A stretch of 64,000 nt of DNA from Dactylosporangium aurantiacum (GTDB taxonomy: Bacteria; Actinomycetota; Actinomycetes; Mycobacteriales; Micromonosporaceae). Below are positions 35,553 to 44,261 of this stretch, in pieces. The position numbers and the translations under genes are program-made. Position 1 is the stretch's first letter. Every line of letters starts with the position of its first letter. The DNA lies in assembly GCF_000716715.1 (NCBI RefSeq), contig NZ_JNYJ01000009.1:243151-307150 (forward strand), given 5' to 3'. The notes beneath the pieces are model-generated. The model did no database searches. It had not been told where the DNA came from and saw nothing but the letters and a program-made list of their open reading frames with translations.

Positions 35553-36149
35553 TCAGGCGGAGCGCAGCTTGCGCACGGCGAGGACCACGAGGCCGGCGGC
35601 CAGCAGCGCGCCGACGACCGTGCCGGCGGGCCCGCTGTAGTGCTCGACGTGCTGCCACCGCTCGGCGAGCAGCCAGCCGGCGCCGATGAACAGCGCGTTC
35701 CACACGCCGGACCCGGCGGTGGTCAGCAGCACGAACTTCGGCAGCCGCATCCGCTCGACCCCGGCCGGGATCGACACCAGGCTGCGCAGGATCGGCACGC
35801 ACCGCGACAGTGCCACGAACCACGAGCCGTGCCGCTGGAAGAGCCGCCGACCGCGCTCCAGGTCGCGCTGGCCGGTCAGCAGGAACCAGCGGCGCCCCGC
35901 CAGCCGGTGCAGGCGCTCGTACCCGAGCCGGGCGCCGACCCAGTAGAGCACCAGGGACCCGACGACGGCACCGGCGGTCGCGCAGCACCACACGAGCACC
36001 GGGTGCATCGCCCCGGCCCGCGCCCGGAACCCGGCCAGCGGCAGGATCAGCTCCGACGGGATCGGCGGCACCAGCGTCTCGAGCGCGATGAGCAGCCCCA
36101 CCCCGACAGGGCCGAGCGTGTCGATGACGTCGAAGATCCAGTCCGTCAT
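35553..36149 (-). CDS. DedA-family membrane protein
   Basis: 198 residues. The family's hydrophobic plan is visible: WIFDVIDTLGPVGVGLLIAL near the N-terminus, ETLVPPIPSELILPLAGF (the re-entrant loop with its Glu), GAVVGSLVLYWVGARLG, and the conserved Arg region ALSRCVPILRSLVSIPAG. DedA proteins take part in lipid scrambling (C55-P or phospholipid) and proton-dependent transport. ATG at 36149 is the best start: TAGCAT ends 7 nt before it, whereas the ATG at 36158 overlaps that hexamer. Confidence 0.88.
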   Translation of the reverse strand: MTDWIFDVIDTLGPVGVGLLIALETLVPPIPSELILPLAGFRARAGAMHPVLVWCCATAGAVVGSLVLYWVGARLGYERLHRLAGRRWFLLTGQRDLERGRRLFQRHGSWFVALSRCVPILRSLVSIPAGVERMRLPKFVLLTTAGSGVWNALFIGAGWLLAERWQHVEHYSGPAGTVVGALLAAGLVVLAVRKLRSA

Positions 36150-36207
36150 CATGGACATGCTACCGCCACCTGGTCACCCCGGCAGCGTGAGCGGCCGGCG
36201 GCGCGGG

Positions 36208-37116
36208 TCAGACCTTGGTGGCCATCGGGGCGCCGCGCCAGGTGACGGCGTCGGTGAGGGCGGCGACCACGTCGACATCGGTGCCGAGGGCGTCGGCGTA
36301 CGCCCGGTGCAGGTTGGGCACGATCCGCTCCGCGTCGGCCCAGCCGGCGAACTCGCCGAGGTCGCACCCGCGGGCGGCCTCCAGCGGGGTCAGCCCGGCC
36401 CGCAGGCCCGCCTCGGCGGTGTCGCGCACCAGCCGCAGGTACCGCCGGATCGCGTCGAACACCGGGGTGATCTCGGCGGCGGTGAGCAGCGGCCCGTGCC
36501 CCGGGACGAGGTGCGCCGGCTCGAACTCGGCGAGCCAGTCCAGGGCGGCCGCGGCGCCGGCGACGGAGCCCATGAAGACCAGCGGGGTGAGGCCGTTGAA
36601 GACGAGGTCGCCGGCGAAGAGGACCCGCTCCCGCGGCAGCCACGCGACGAGGTCGCCGGTGGTGTGGGCGGGGCCGCCCGGGTGCGCCACGTCGACCCTG
36701 CGCTGCCCGACGTGGATGGTGAGCCGGTCCCGGACCGTGACGTCGGGCAGCCGGCGGGTGACCGCGCCCCAGTCGGGGACGGGCTGCCACAGCGGCGGGC
36801 AGCCGTCGATCACCGGGTCGACGCGCAGCCCTTCACGCATGTGCTCGTGACCGACGATGACCGTGGTGGCCGGCAGGAGGCTGTTGCCGTAGCTGTGGTC
36901 GCCGTGCTGGTGGGTGTTGACGGCGAGGCGGACGGCGCCGCCGCCGGTCGCCTGCTCGACCGCGGCGAGGAACCGGCGGGTGCGGGTCTCGGTGGCGCAG
37001 GTGTCGACGAGGAGGACCTGGCCCCCGTCGGCGACGACCCCGGCGTTGTTGAGCCACCACGTGCCGTCGGGCTGGACCCACGCGTGCACCCCGGGCACGA
37101 CCTCGTGCAACGACAT
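36208..37116 (-). CDS. Metallo-beta-lactamase-fold hydrolase
   Basis: 302 residues with the classical MBL site NTHQHGDHSYGN, a second His in PAHTTGDLVAW, the bridging Asp in LFAGDLVFNG and a final His in LVPGHGPLL. The group resembles quinoprotein-relay/cyclase-like MBL hydrolases of unknown substrate. ATG at 37116 lies 6 nt after TAGGCT, whose first three bases are the stop codon of the upstream gene, so a promoter sits on that stop. Confidence 0.85.
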   Translation of the reverse strand: MSLHEVVPGVHAWVQPDGTWWLNNAGVVADGGQVLLVDTCATETRTRRFLAAVEQATGGGAVRLAVNTHQHGDHSYGNSLLPATTVIVGHEHMREGLRVDPVIDGCPPLWQPVPDWGAVTRRLPDVTVRDRLTIHVGQRRVDVAHPGGPAHTTGDLVAWLPRERVLFAGDLVFNGLTPLVFMGSVAGAAAALDWLAEFEPAHLVPGHGPLLTAAEITPVFDAIRRYLRLVRDTAEAGLRAGLTPLEAARGCDLGEFAGWADAERIVPNLHRAYADALGTDVDVVAALTDAVTWRGAPMATKV

Positions 37117-37125
37117 GCGGGGAGC

Positions 37126-38406
37126 CTACCGCCGGCGCAGCGGGATCTGACCGGGGGTGATCAGGCCCAGGCCGACCAGGTCGAAGTCCAGGTCGCGCTC
37201 CCACTCCACGCGCGGGGCCACGAGCGGGCTGCCGCTCTGCGCGAACGTCAGGTGCGGCGTGTCACCGGCGGCGCCGAGGAACAGCCCGGGGCGGCGGTTG
37301 GCACCGAACCCGCCGAGCGTCTCCAGCCGCCGCGGGCGCGGGCCGCCGGGCAGCGCCGCGGCCCAGCGCCACGGCGCCGCGTTGGTCATGAGGCCGGTCG
37401 CGTTGGTGGTCCACCTGTCGGTCCACTCCCGCAGCCGGAAGCTCTCCGGCAGCCCCTGCAGCACCCGCGCGGTGGCCCGGTCGGTGGTCACGCCGCACAG
37501 CTCCAGCGCGTCCAGGGCCCGGCCGGTGACCAGCGCGTCGACCGCGGCGGCGACGACGGCCGCCGGGTGGCGCCCGTCGATGCCCCACAGCTCCTCGACG
37601 CTGCCGGCGGGGGACTGCCAGTACTGCGGCATCCGGTCCCAGCGGTGGTAGGCGGACGTGCCGGCGACCCTGGCCAGCCCGGCCCGCAGCCCGCCGCCGG
37701 GGGCGGTGCCGACCACGAGCCAGATGCCCTTGCCCGCGGGGGTCGCGGCCGGCACGACCTCGCGCAGCAGCACCTGCACCCGGCCGGCGAGCCGGCCGCC
37801 GGTGCGGTCGCGGGGGAACCACCAGCGGATCCCGGGCACGAACAGCCCGGCGACGGTCTCGTCCAGGTCCTCGGCCTGCCGCTCGGTCAGCTGCGCCAGC
37901 AGCGCCGGGTCGAGCGCGACGTCGACGGGCACGGTGTCGCCGGCGAGCTTCGAGGCGGCCAGGCGCTGCAGCCGGGCGCGGCGGCGCCCTTCGGGCTCGC
38001 CCGCAGGGATGACCGACCACGTCGTCTCCCACTGCGCCCAGTCCTCGACGGCGGCGACGACGTCCTCGGGGAACACCGAGTGGAACTGCCCCGACGGCAC
38101 CGCGACGGGGTCACCGTGCTCCAGCGGCTGGGTGTCGGCGTCCGGGCGGCGCTCGTAGAACGCGGCGGCGAAGCCGAGGACCGCGGTCGGGTCCGGCAGC
38201 GTCTGGACCGGCTCCCAGTCGCCGACCCGCTCGCCGGGGCGGATGTCGGCGACGGTCACGACCGCGTACGCCTCGTCGCCCGGCATGCGCACCCAGGCGC
38301 CCGGCTCCACCGGGCTCGCCGACCACTGGCGCGGCGCCTGGCGGATGACAGGCTCCAGGCCGGACCGGCGCAACGCGTCGACCGCTGCGGTCAGGGACGT
38401 CTCCAC
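37126..38406 (-). CDS. Uncharacterised 426-residue protein
   Basis: No family is recognised. The sequence is rich in Trp and Pro (ETTWSVIPAGEPEGRRRAR, IRWWFPRDRTGG, SAYHRWDRMPQYW), has no signal peptide or membrane span, and is acidic to neutral throughout. Coding quality is normal and the length is even. It starts with GTG at 38406, 6 nt after TATGGT, and is divergent from a serine hydrolase gene with overlapping -10 elements. The MBL gene follows 9 nt later with its own -10. Possibly a cytoplasmic enzyme or scaffold; nothing supports a specific role. Confidence 0.65.
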   Translation of the reverse strand: METSLTAAVDALRRSGLEPVIRQAPRQWSASPVEPGAWVRMPGDEAYAVVTVADIRPGERVGDWEPVQTLPDPTAVLGFAAAFYERRPDADTQPLEHGDPVAVPSGQFHSVFPEDVVAAVEDWAQWETTWSVIPAGEPEGRRRARLQRLAASKLAGDTVPVDVALDPALLAQLTERQAEDLDETVAGLFVPGIRWWFPRDRTGGRLAGRVQVLLREVVPAATPAGKGIWLVVGTAPGGGLRAGLARVAGTSAYHRWDRMPQYWQSPAGSVEELWGIDGRHPAAVVAAAVDALVTGRALDALELCGVTTDRATARVLQGLPESFRLREWTDRWTTNATGLMTNAAPWRWAAALPGGPRPRRLETLGGFGANRRPGLFLGAAGDTPHLTFAQSGSPLVAPRVEWERDLDFDLVGLGLITPGQIPLRRR

Positions 38407-38412
38407 CGGACC

Positions 38413-38422
38413 ACCATAAGGT
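38413..38422. promoter_or_regulatory. Overlapping divergent -10 elements for two leaderless genes
   Basis: TAAGGT on the plus strand (38417-38422) lies 6 nt before ATG 38429. TATGGT on the minus strand (complement of 38413-38418) lies 6 nt before GTG 38406. The two hexamers share two bases, and only 22 bases separate the two start codons. Both promoters cannot be occupied at once. Confidence 0.55.
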
Positions 38423-38428
38423 GATCCT

Positions 38429-39559
38429 ATGGATGAGTTGCACCGGAGCTTGACCGCGCTGGTCGACGGGGGCAAGGTGCCCGGCCTGGTCGCGGCGGTC
38501 GCCGGCGCCGACGGGCCGGTCCGCGTCGAGGTGCTGGGCGCGGCGGCATTCGGCGCCGGCGCCGCGCCGATGCGCCGCGACACGCCGTTCCGGCTGACGT
38601 CGGTGACGAAGCCGATGGTCGCCGCGGTCGCCATGATGCTCGTCGAGGACGGGCTGCTGGCCCTCGACGAGCCGGTCGACCGGCTGCTGCCGGAGCTCGC
38701 CGGCCCGCGGGTGCTGCGGCGGCTGGACGCCGAAGTCGACGACACGGTGCCGGCGCACCGGGCGATCACCGTCGAGGACGTGCTCACCTACCGGATGGGG
38801 CACGGGGTGCTGCTCGACCCGGCCGCCGATCCGCCGTTCAACCCGCCGTACCCGGTGGTGCGGGCCGCGGAGGCGCTGCGGCTGACCCTGGCCCGCCCCG
38901 ACCCGCGCACCCCGCACGGCGTGGACGAGTGGATGCGCCGGTTCGGCACGCTGCCGCTGCTCTTCCAGCCGGGGGAGCGGTGGGCGTACAACTCCAGCGG
39001 CCATGTCCTCGGGGTGCTGGTGGCGCGCGCGGCCGGCGCGCCGCTGGGCGAGGTGATGCGGCAGCGGCTCTTCGACCCGCTCGGCATGACCTCCACCGGC
39101 TTCTCGACCACGCCGCGGCGGGCCGCGCAACTGCCGGCGCAGTACCTGGGCGGCGAGCGGCAGACGGACGTGGCGACGGCCGAGGACTGGAGCCGTGAGC
39201 CCGCCTTCCCCGACGGCGCCGCCGGGCTCGTGTCCACTGTGGACGACGTGGTGGCGTTCGGGCGGTTCATGCTCCATGGTGGACAGTCCCTGCTGCCGGT
39301 GCGGGCGGTGCGGGCGATGACCACCGACCGGCTCACCCCGGCGCAGGTCGAGGGCGGCGGGATGCTGCTCGGCGGGCACGGCTGGGGCTACGGCATGACG
39401 GTGCAGGCCGACGGCACCTACGGCTGGGACGGCGGGTACGGCACCAGCTGGCGCAACAGCCCGTCGCAGGGCACCGTGCGGGTGCTGCTGACCCAGGTGT
39501 CCGACGTGCTGTTCGACGGGACCGTGCAGGAGTTCAACCGGGTGGCCGTGCACCGCTGA
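38429..39559 (+). CDS. Serine hydrolase, class C beta-lactamase/esterase family
   Basis: 376 residues. The Ser-x-x-Lys nucleophile is FRLTSVTKPM (about residue 59), the Tyr motif is WAYNSSGHVLG and a late motif is GHGWGYGMTV. No signal peptide is seen, so it is probably a cytoplasmic esterase or D-aminopeptidase-like enzyme rather than a secreted lactamase. Leaderless start at ATG 38429. Its last 26 bases overlap the end of the convergent CGNR gene. Confidence 0.88.
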   Translation: MDELHRSLTALVDGGKVPGLVAAVAGADGPVRVEVLGAAAFGAGAAPMRRDTPFRLTSVTKPMVAAVAMMLVEDGLLALDEPVDRLLPELAGPRVLRRLDAEVDDTVPAHRAITVEDVLTYRMGHGVLLDPAADPPFNPPYPVVRAAEALRLTLARPDPRTPHGVDEWMRRFGTLPLLFQPGERWAYNSSGHVLGVLVARAAGAPLGEVMRQRLFDPLGMTSTGFSTTPRRAAQLPAQYLGGERQTDVATAEDWSREPAFPDGAAGLVSTVDDVVAFGRFMLHGGQSLLPVRAVRAMTTDRLTPAQVEGGGMLLGGHGWGYGMTVQADGTYGWDGGYGTSWRNSPSQGTVRVLLTQVSDVLFDGTVQEFNRVAVHR

Positions 39560-40151
39560 GCCCCGCCGACGCCGCCGTGCGGGCCGGGCGCCGGCGGGCC
39601 CGGTTGCCGCACGGGTCGGCGGCGCACCAGCGGCGGGTGCCGGTGCGCGACCCGTCCAGGAACAGCGCCCCGCACCGCGGGTCGGCGCACGCCCGCACCC
39701 GGCCCGCGGCGGGCGACGTCACGAGGTCCAGCGCGTCGCGGGCGACCAGCGCGAGGGTGGCGGTGACCGGGTCCGCGGCCTGCCAGCGCAGCGCACCGCC
39801 GGCGTCGAGGCGAGGCACCGGCACCGAGCGGCCCGCCGCGTCGTTGACCAGGCCGCGCGCCTCGGCGCCCGGACCGCCGGCACCGGCCGGCAGGTCGCCC
39901 GCCTCGGCCCCCGGCCCGGCGGCGCGGGCCATGACGAGGGTGTGCACCGCCTCGCGCAGGCGCCGGGCGCCGGCGAGGATGGCCGCCGGCACGCTGCTGC
40001 CGGGCGTGGGCGCGACCGGGCCGAACTGCCCGACCCAGGCGGCGAGCGCCGCGCCGTCGGCGAGCTCGTCGACCGGGGTGGCGGTGCCCCGGTCCCGCAG
40101 CGTGTCGGCGAAGTCCAGGCACAGCCGTCCCGTGCCCCGGCGGAAGGACAT
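39534..40151 (-). CDS. CGNR zinc-finger / ABATE-domain protein
   Basis: 205 residues. The N-terminal ABATE-type domain (LCLDFADTLRDRGTATPVDEL, LREAVHTLVMA) is followed by a C-terminal CGNR motif: CADPRCGALFLDGSRTGTRRWC, then DPCGNRARRR, with four Cys for zinc. Such proteins are presumed transcription factors of stress response. ATG at 40151 lies 6 nt after TATGCT. It is divergent from a GNAT gene (48 nt between starts) that also has a leaderless promoter. Confidence 0.88.
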   Translation of the reverse strand: MSFRRGTGRLCLDFADTLRDRGTATPVDELADGAALAAWVGQFGPVAPTPGSSVPAAILAGARRLREAVHTLVMARAAGPGAEAGDLPAGAGGPGAEARGLVNDAAGRSVPVPRLDAGGALRWQAADPVTATLALVARDALDLVTSPAAGRVRACADPRCGALFLDGSRTGTRRWCAADPCGNRARRRPARTAASAGLSGARPPG

Positions 40152-40199
40152 CCCGGCAGCATAGACCCGCGTCGGTCACTCGCAGGTACGCTGTCGCCC

Positions 40200-40610
40200 G
40201 TGTCGGTGACCGGGATGTCCTATACGTGGCGCGGCGCGTTCGACGACGCCGAGGTCGAGGCGCTGCACGCCGAGGGGTTCGGCCACCCGGCGGCCGCCGT
40301 GGGCGGCTGGTGGGCGCGGGTCAACCGGCACAGCCTCGGCTGGGTCTGCGCCCGCGACGGCGGCCCGCTCGTCGGGTTCGTGAACGTCGCCTGGGACGGC
40401 GCCGCGCACGCCTTCGTCCTCGACACCGTCGTGGCGGCCACGGCGCAGCGGCGGGGCGTCGGCACGGGGCTGGTCGCCGCGGCCGTCGCGGGCGCGCGGG
40501 CCGGCGGCTGCGAATGGCTGCACGTCGACTTCGAGGACCACCTGCGCGAGTTCTACCTGTCCTCGTGCGGGTTCACCACGACCGGCGCGGGCCTGGTGCG
40601 GCTGCGCTGA
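40200..40610 (+). CDS. GNAT-family acetyltransferase
   Basis: 136 residues: MSYTWRGAFDDAEVEALHAEGF at the start, acetyl-CoA loop VVAATAQRRGVGTGLVAAAV, and end REFYLSSCGFTTTGAG. GTG at 40200 is taken as start because TACGCT ends 7 nt before it; ATG at 40215 is the alternative. The stop codon lies inside the first copy of a 42 bp tandem repeat. Confidence 0.82.
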   Translation: MSVTGMSYTWRGAFDDAEVEALHAEGFGHPAAAVGGWWARVNRHSLGWVCARDGGPLVGFVNVAWDGAAHAFVLDTVVAATAQRRGVGTGLVAAAVAGARAGGCEWLHVDFEDHLREFYLSSCGFTTTGAGLVRLR

Positions 40611-40688
40611 GCGCACCGGCGGCGCGGTCGCCGTGACGACCGGCCGCGCTGAGCGCACCGGCGGCGCGGTCGCCGTGACGACCGGCCG
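40605..40688 (+). repeat. Two perfect 42 bp tandem repeats at the GNAT 3' end
   Basis: Copies at 40605-40646 and 40647-40688 are identical by eye, and GCGC of a third follows at 40689. The unit starts inside the last codons of the GNAT gene and contains its stop. 42 is a multiple of 3, so loss or gain of a unit would not affect the protein. Slipped-strand origin is likely. Confidence 0.75.
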
Positions 40689-40785
40689 CGCGGGGAGAGT
40701 CGCGCGAAGCGCGGGGCGCGACGACCCGCCGCGCTGCGCGCACCGGGGTTGCGGGCGGCGGGCGGTGGCCCGCACAATGGTCGAC

Positions 40786-40830
40786 ATGATCCGTTCTCAC
40801 CGGAAGGGCGCGTCCGCCCTCGCGCGTTGA
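40786..40830 (+). other. Possible 14-codon leader ORF in the 40689-40913 gap
   Basis: ATG at 40786 (and an in-frame ATG at 40777) opens a short frame, MIRSHRKGASALAR, then TGA. CACAAT at 40773-40778 is a good -10 by sequence and lies 7 nt before ATG 40786. It may be a leader peptide or simply the 5' region of the following gene. The rest of the gap from 40689 to 40913 shows nothing recognisable. Confidence 0.25.
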
Positions 40831-40913
40831 CCGCCCCGGCGCGGCGATCCGCCGCTGCCCCCGCAACCCGTTCGCCCGAGCGTCCGGGCAACCGTCCCCC
40901 CACCGTCCGGCCG

Positions 40914-41672
40914 GTGGCCCGTCTCGTCGAGCTGTGGCACCGCGCGGCACCGATCCGCGACGAGTGGCTCGCCGTGGCCCACTCGACCGGGCCCGCCGAC
41001 CGGGCCGGCACCGAGCACCTCATCGCCGGCATCTACCACCGGCTGCGCCGCCGGGCGCCGGTGTTCCGCTGGGTGCAGTCGCCGCGGCAGGCGTTGCCGC
41101 TGCTCACCAGGATGCCCACGCACCGGGACCTGCAGTCGTGGGTGCTGGCCAGGCGCCCGCACGGGGCACCGCCGGTCGCCAGTGACATCGCCACCGCACT
41201 GGCCCGGTTGCGCGGCGCCCTCGACGACGCCGCCGCCCATCCCGACCTGACCGTCGCGGCGAAGCCGCCGCAGAAGGAGGACCGGCACAAGCCGTGGCCG
41301 GTGCTGCCGCCGGAGCGGGCACTGGAGGCCGGGGTGCCGCTGCGGGAGGTGCTGCGCCAGTCGCTGCACGCCCCGATCGCGGCCGACCTGACCTGGCCCG
41401 TCAGGTCCGCGATCGGTGCCCAGGGCACGTTGCCGGTCTGCTGGTACGGCCAGCAGGACGCCACCTGGATCGGCCTGTACGACCTGCTGCCCAAGCTCGG
41501 CCTGGCCCGGTACCGGACGAGCGACGCCGCCGAGCTCGACGGCTGGGCCGCGCTCGCCCGCGCCGCCGGCTGGTGGTGGCCGGGCGAGGACGTGTGCGTG
41601 CTCGTCGAGCGGCCGGCGCTCATCGGTGCGCGCCGGGTCGGCTACCGCGACGGGACCACCGTCACGTGGTGA
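40914..41672 (+). CDS. DUF6745-like protein of unknown function
   Basis: 252 residues. The region VCWYGQQDATWIGLYDLLPKL followed by WAALARAAGWWWPGEDVCVLVERP resembles the DUF6745 domain common in actinomycetes. It begins IRDEWLAVAHSTGPADRAGTE, as relatives do near their start. GTG at 40914 is chosen on that basis and because CACCGT lies 7 nt upstream; a frame open back to 40749 adds 55 Arg/Pro-rich residues that do not look conserved. It overlaps the convergent SDR gene by 11 bases. Confidence 0.62.
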   Translation: MARLVELWHRAAPIRDEWLAVAHSTGPADRAGTEHLIAGIYHRLRRRAPVFRWVQSPRQALPLLTRMPTHRDLQSWVLARRPHGAPPVASDIATALARLRGALDDAAAHPDLTVAAKPPQKEDRHKPWPVLPPERALEAGVPLREVLRQSLHAPIAADLTWPVRSAIGAQGTLPVCWYGQQDATWIGLYDLLPKLGLARYRTSDAAELDGWAALARAAGWWWPGEDVCVLVERPALIGARRVGYRDGTTVTW

Positions 41673-42414
41673 TCCGCACCCCTGACAGCGCCTCGCACGC
41701 GGCGAGCAGCCCGTCCTGGACGGCCCGGTCGTACGCGGCCGGGTTGGCCTTCAGGTCGGTGCGGCGCTTGAAGTAGCGGCCGGTGACCGCCGCCGCCGGG
41801 TCGTCGGCGGTCGCCAGCCACACCTGCGTCTCGGCGCCCTCGGGCAGGTCGTCGGTGGCGTTCGGGCCGCCGAGCTTCGTGCGGATCCAGCCCGGGTCGA
41901 CGGCGGTGCTGCGCACCTGCGGCCACAGCCGCGCCACCGCGAACGCGAGCGCCACGTCGAGCAGCTTCGAGTCGCTGTAGGCCTGCATGCCGTGCCACGG
42001 TTTGCGCTCGTACTGCAGGTCGGTGAGATCGGCGACGCCGACCGACTCCAGCCCGGAGGTGAGGTAGACCAGCCGGGCCGGGCGCGGCATGAGGGCGGTC
42101 AGCACGTACGGCGCCAGCGTGTTGACCTGGAACGTGCGCTCCAGCCCGTCGACGGTCTCCCGCCGCTCGTCCTGCCCGCCGATGCCGGCGTTGTGGATGA
42201 CCACGTCGAACGCGCCGGCCTGCGCGGCGAGGGCCTTCGTCTCGGCGAGGGAGGCCAGGTCCCCGACGACGACCGGCGCCGCCGGCAGCCCCGCCGCGGC
42301 GGCCCGCGCCTCGTCCCGCGCGTGCAGCACCACGTCGTGCCCCAGCCGCAGCAGCTGCGCCGCGGTCTCCAGCCCGATCCCGTCGGTCGAACCCGTCACC
42401 AGTACCCGTGCCAT
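41662..42414 (-). CDS. Short-chain dehydrogenase/reductase
   Basis: 250 residues. NADP-binding ARVLVTGSTDGIGLETA, NAG motif VVIHNAGIGG and active-site YSDSK (the YxxxK pair) preceded by LVYLTSGLE are those of the SDR family, with an oxidoreductin-like C-terminal region. The substrate is unknown. ATG at 42414 lies 6 nt after TACGAT, so it is probably leaderless. It is separated from the epoxide hydrolase operon by 67 bases. Confidence 0.9.
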   Translation of the reverse strand: MARVLVTGSTDGIGLETAAQLLRLGHDVVLHARDEARAAAAGLPAAPVVVGDLASLAETKALAAQAGAFDVVIHNAGIGGQDERRETVDGLERTFQVNTLAPYVLTALMPRPARLVYLTSGLESVGVADLTDLQYERKPWHGMQAYSDSKLLDVALAFAVARLWPQVRSTAVDPGWIRTKLGGPNATDDLPEGAETQVWLATADDPAAAVTGRYFKRRTDLKANPAAYDRAVQDGLLAACEALSGVRITT

Positions 42415-42481
42415 GCCAGCATCGTAGAGGGCCCCGTGGCCGGGCCCGGCGCTCACCACCCGGCGACGCGGTCCGGACCGG

Positions 42482-43705
42482 CTAGCGGCGGCCGCGGAAC
42501 GTGCGGCGCAGGTCGTCGACCCATTCGCCGGGCAGCTCCCACGGGATGAAGTGGCCGCCGTGCTCGTGGGCGGTGATGTTCACGTGGTGATACCACGCGG
42601 CGCGGTCGCTGGCCAGGAAGTGCCGGACGCGCTCCTCGCCGGTGGTGACGCCCGGCGGGTTCTCGTGACCGACGAACGTGATGCCGGTAGGGGCCTGCAC
42701 CACGGGCCAGCGGTCGTGCGACGGCTGCCACGGGTAGCGGTTGTTGTTCGCGTACGTCCTGATCGAGCTGGTGATCGACGCGCCCGCCCAGATGATCGTG
42801 GCGTGGGTGAGCAGGTCGTCCCTGGGGAAGACGGTCTCCACGTCGCCGTGGCTGTCCGACCAGGTGCTCCAGCGGCGCAGGACCCAGGCGAGCATGCCGG
42901 CGGGGGAGTCGCTCAGCCCGTAGCCGAGCGTCTCGGGATCCAGCACGTGCGCGGCGAGGTGCACGGCGAAGCGCCGCTCCAGGGCCACGATCCGGGCGCG
43001 GATGTGCGGCGGCAGGTCGTCGGGGAGCGGGTTGCCGCCGGACAGGTCCCAGGCACGGTCGCCGTTGAACATGGTGAGCTTCTGCGCCGAGCCGATGTGG
43101 ATGCCGTGCAGGTGCGCGGCGTACTTGTGCCCGAGCTGGCCGGTGATGAGCGCGCCGACGTCGCAGCCGGCCGCGGCGTACCGGTTGTGGCCGAGGACGC
43201 CGGTCATCAGCTCGTGGAAGACGTCGGCGATCTTCCAGAAGTTCATGTCGGGGTGCGCCGGCAGCGGGGTGGAGAACCCGAACCCGGGCAGCGACGGCAC
43301 GATGACGTCGAACGCGTCGGCGGGGTCGCCGCCGTGCGCGCCCGGGTCGGCGAGCGCGTCGACGACCTTCGACCAGTGCCAGAACGTCCACGGCCAGCCG
43401 TGCGACAGGATCAGCGGGGTGGGTGAGGGGCCGGCGCCGGGCCGGCGCATGAAGTGCACGGGCACCCCGCCGACGTCGACGCGGTAGTGCTCGTAGGCGT
43501 TGATGGCCCGTTCGGCGGCGCGCCAGTCGTACCGGTGCGCCCAGTGCTCGACGAGGGCCCGCAGCTGCGCGGGCGGCACACCGTAGAAGCCGTCGTCGTT
43601 GCCGGTGTCGCGGGGCCAGCGGGTGGCCTTCAGCCGGGCGGTGAGGTCGTCGAGGACCTCGTCGGGGACGTGGATCGGCTGCTGCCGCAGGCCGGTGATG
43701 CTCAT
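42482..43705 (-). CDS. Epoxide hydrolase (microsomal mEH type, alpha/beta fold)
   Basis: 407 residues. The N-terminal EHN region is clear: FHIHVPDEVLDDLTARLKATRWPR-like, with the true start MSITGLRQQPIHVP. The oxyanion loop is HGWPWTFWHW, the nucleophile Asp lies in AAGCDVGALITGQLG, and a final His is in HEHGGHFIPWELP. It opens epoxides to diols. ATG at 43705 overlaps the stop of the upstream MarR-type gene by 4 bases (ATGA), so the enzyme is probably controlled by that regulator. The natural substrate is unknown. Confidence 0.88.
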   Translation of the reverse strand: MSITGLRQQPIHVPDEVLDDLTARLKATRWPRDTGNDDGFYGVPPAQLRALVEHWAHRYDWRAAERAINAYEHYRVDVGGVPVHFMRRPGAGPSPTPLILSHGWPWTFWHWSKVVDALADPGAHGGDPADAFDVIVPSLPGFGFSTPLPAHPDMNFWKIADVFHELMTGVLGHNRYAAAGCDVGALITGQLGHKYAAHLHGIHIGSAQKLTMFNGDRAWDLSGGNPLPDDLPPHIRARIVALERRFAVHLAAHVLDPETLGYGLSDSPAGMLAWVLRRWSTWSDSHGDVETVFPRDDLLTHATIIWAGASITSSIRTYANNNRYPWQPSHDRWPVVQAPTGITFVGHENPPGVTTGEERVRHFLASDRAAWYHHVNITAHEHGGHFIPWELPGEWVDDLRRTFRGRR

Positions 43706-44127
43706 GCCGCCCCCAGCTCGATGATCCGGGCGAGGGCCGGCATGGCCGCGGCCACCGCGGCCTGCTCGCTCGCGTCCAGCCCGGCGATGAGCTGCGCGAG
43801 CCGGTCCACGCGGTTGGCGTGCCGGGACCGCACGACGTCGGCGCCGGCGGCGGTGAGCGACACCAGGACCGCCCGGCCGTCGGTGGGGTCGGGCCGCCGC
43901 TCGACCAGGCCGTCCTCCTCGAGGCGCTGCACGAGGCTGGTGATGGCGGGCTGGGTGAGCTGCTCCGTCGTGGTCAGCGCGGTGAGCCGCATCGGCCCGC
44001 GCCGCGACAGCGTGTGCACCACGGACAGGGCGCTGAAGCCCAGCCGCTGCACCATCGGCAGCCGGATGAACAGGGTGTTGAAGTCTTCGATGAGCGTCGT
44101 CAGCGCATCGACCTGAGCTCTCTGCAC
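43702..44127 (-). CDS. MarR-family transcriptional regulator
   Basis: 141 residues. The winged helix is LSRRGPMRLTALTTTEQLTQPAITSLVQRLEEDGLVERRPDPTD-like, read as LTALTTTEQLTQPAITSLVQ with the wing around RRPDPTDGRAVLV. GTG at 44127 is selected because TACAGT ends 6 nt upstream; a frame open to 44163 would place the start ahead of the -10. The AT-rich stretch upstream (44128-44163), unusual for this window, probably holds the promoter and operator. First gene of a two-gene operon with the epoxide hydrolase. Confidence 0.85.
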   Translation of the reverse strand: MQRAQVDALTTLIEDFNTLFIRLPMVQRLGFSALSVVHTLSRRGPMRLTALTTTEQLTQPAITSLVQRLEEDGLVERRPDPTDGRAVLVSLTAAGADVVRSRHANRVDRLAQLIAGLDASEQAAVAAAMPALARIIELGAA

Positions 44128-44261
44128 CGGCCAACTGTATCGACAATCTATATAAAAGTTCAATGCTTATATCTTTGCCTATCTTGCCGGTAGGATTCGT
44201 GGAGATGGCTCGGTGGTGGATGCCAGTGCGCCACCCTGCACCGCCGCTAGGTGCGCTCCGC

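Noticed and set aside
39230..39300. Several GTCCAC/GTGGAC palindromes inside the serine hydrolase gene
   Set aside because: They are within coding sequence and follow from codon choice; no regulatory position.
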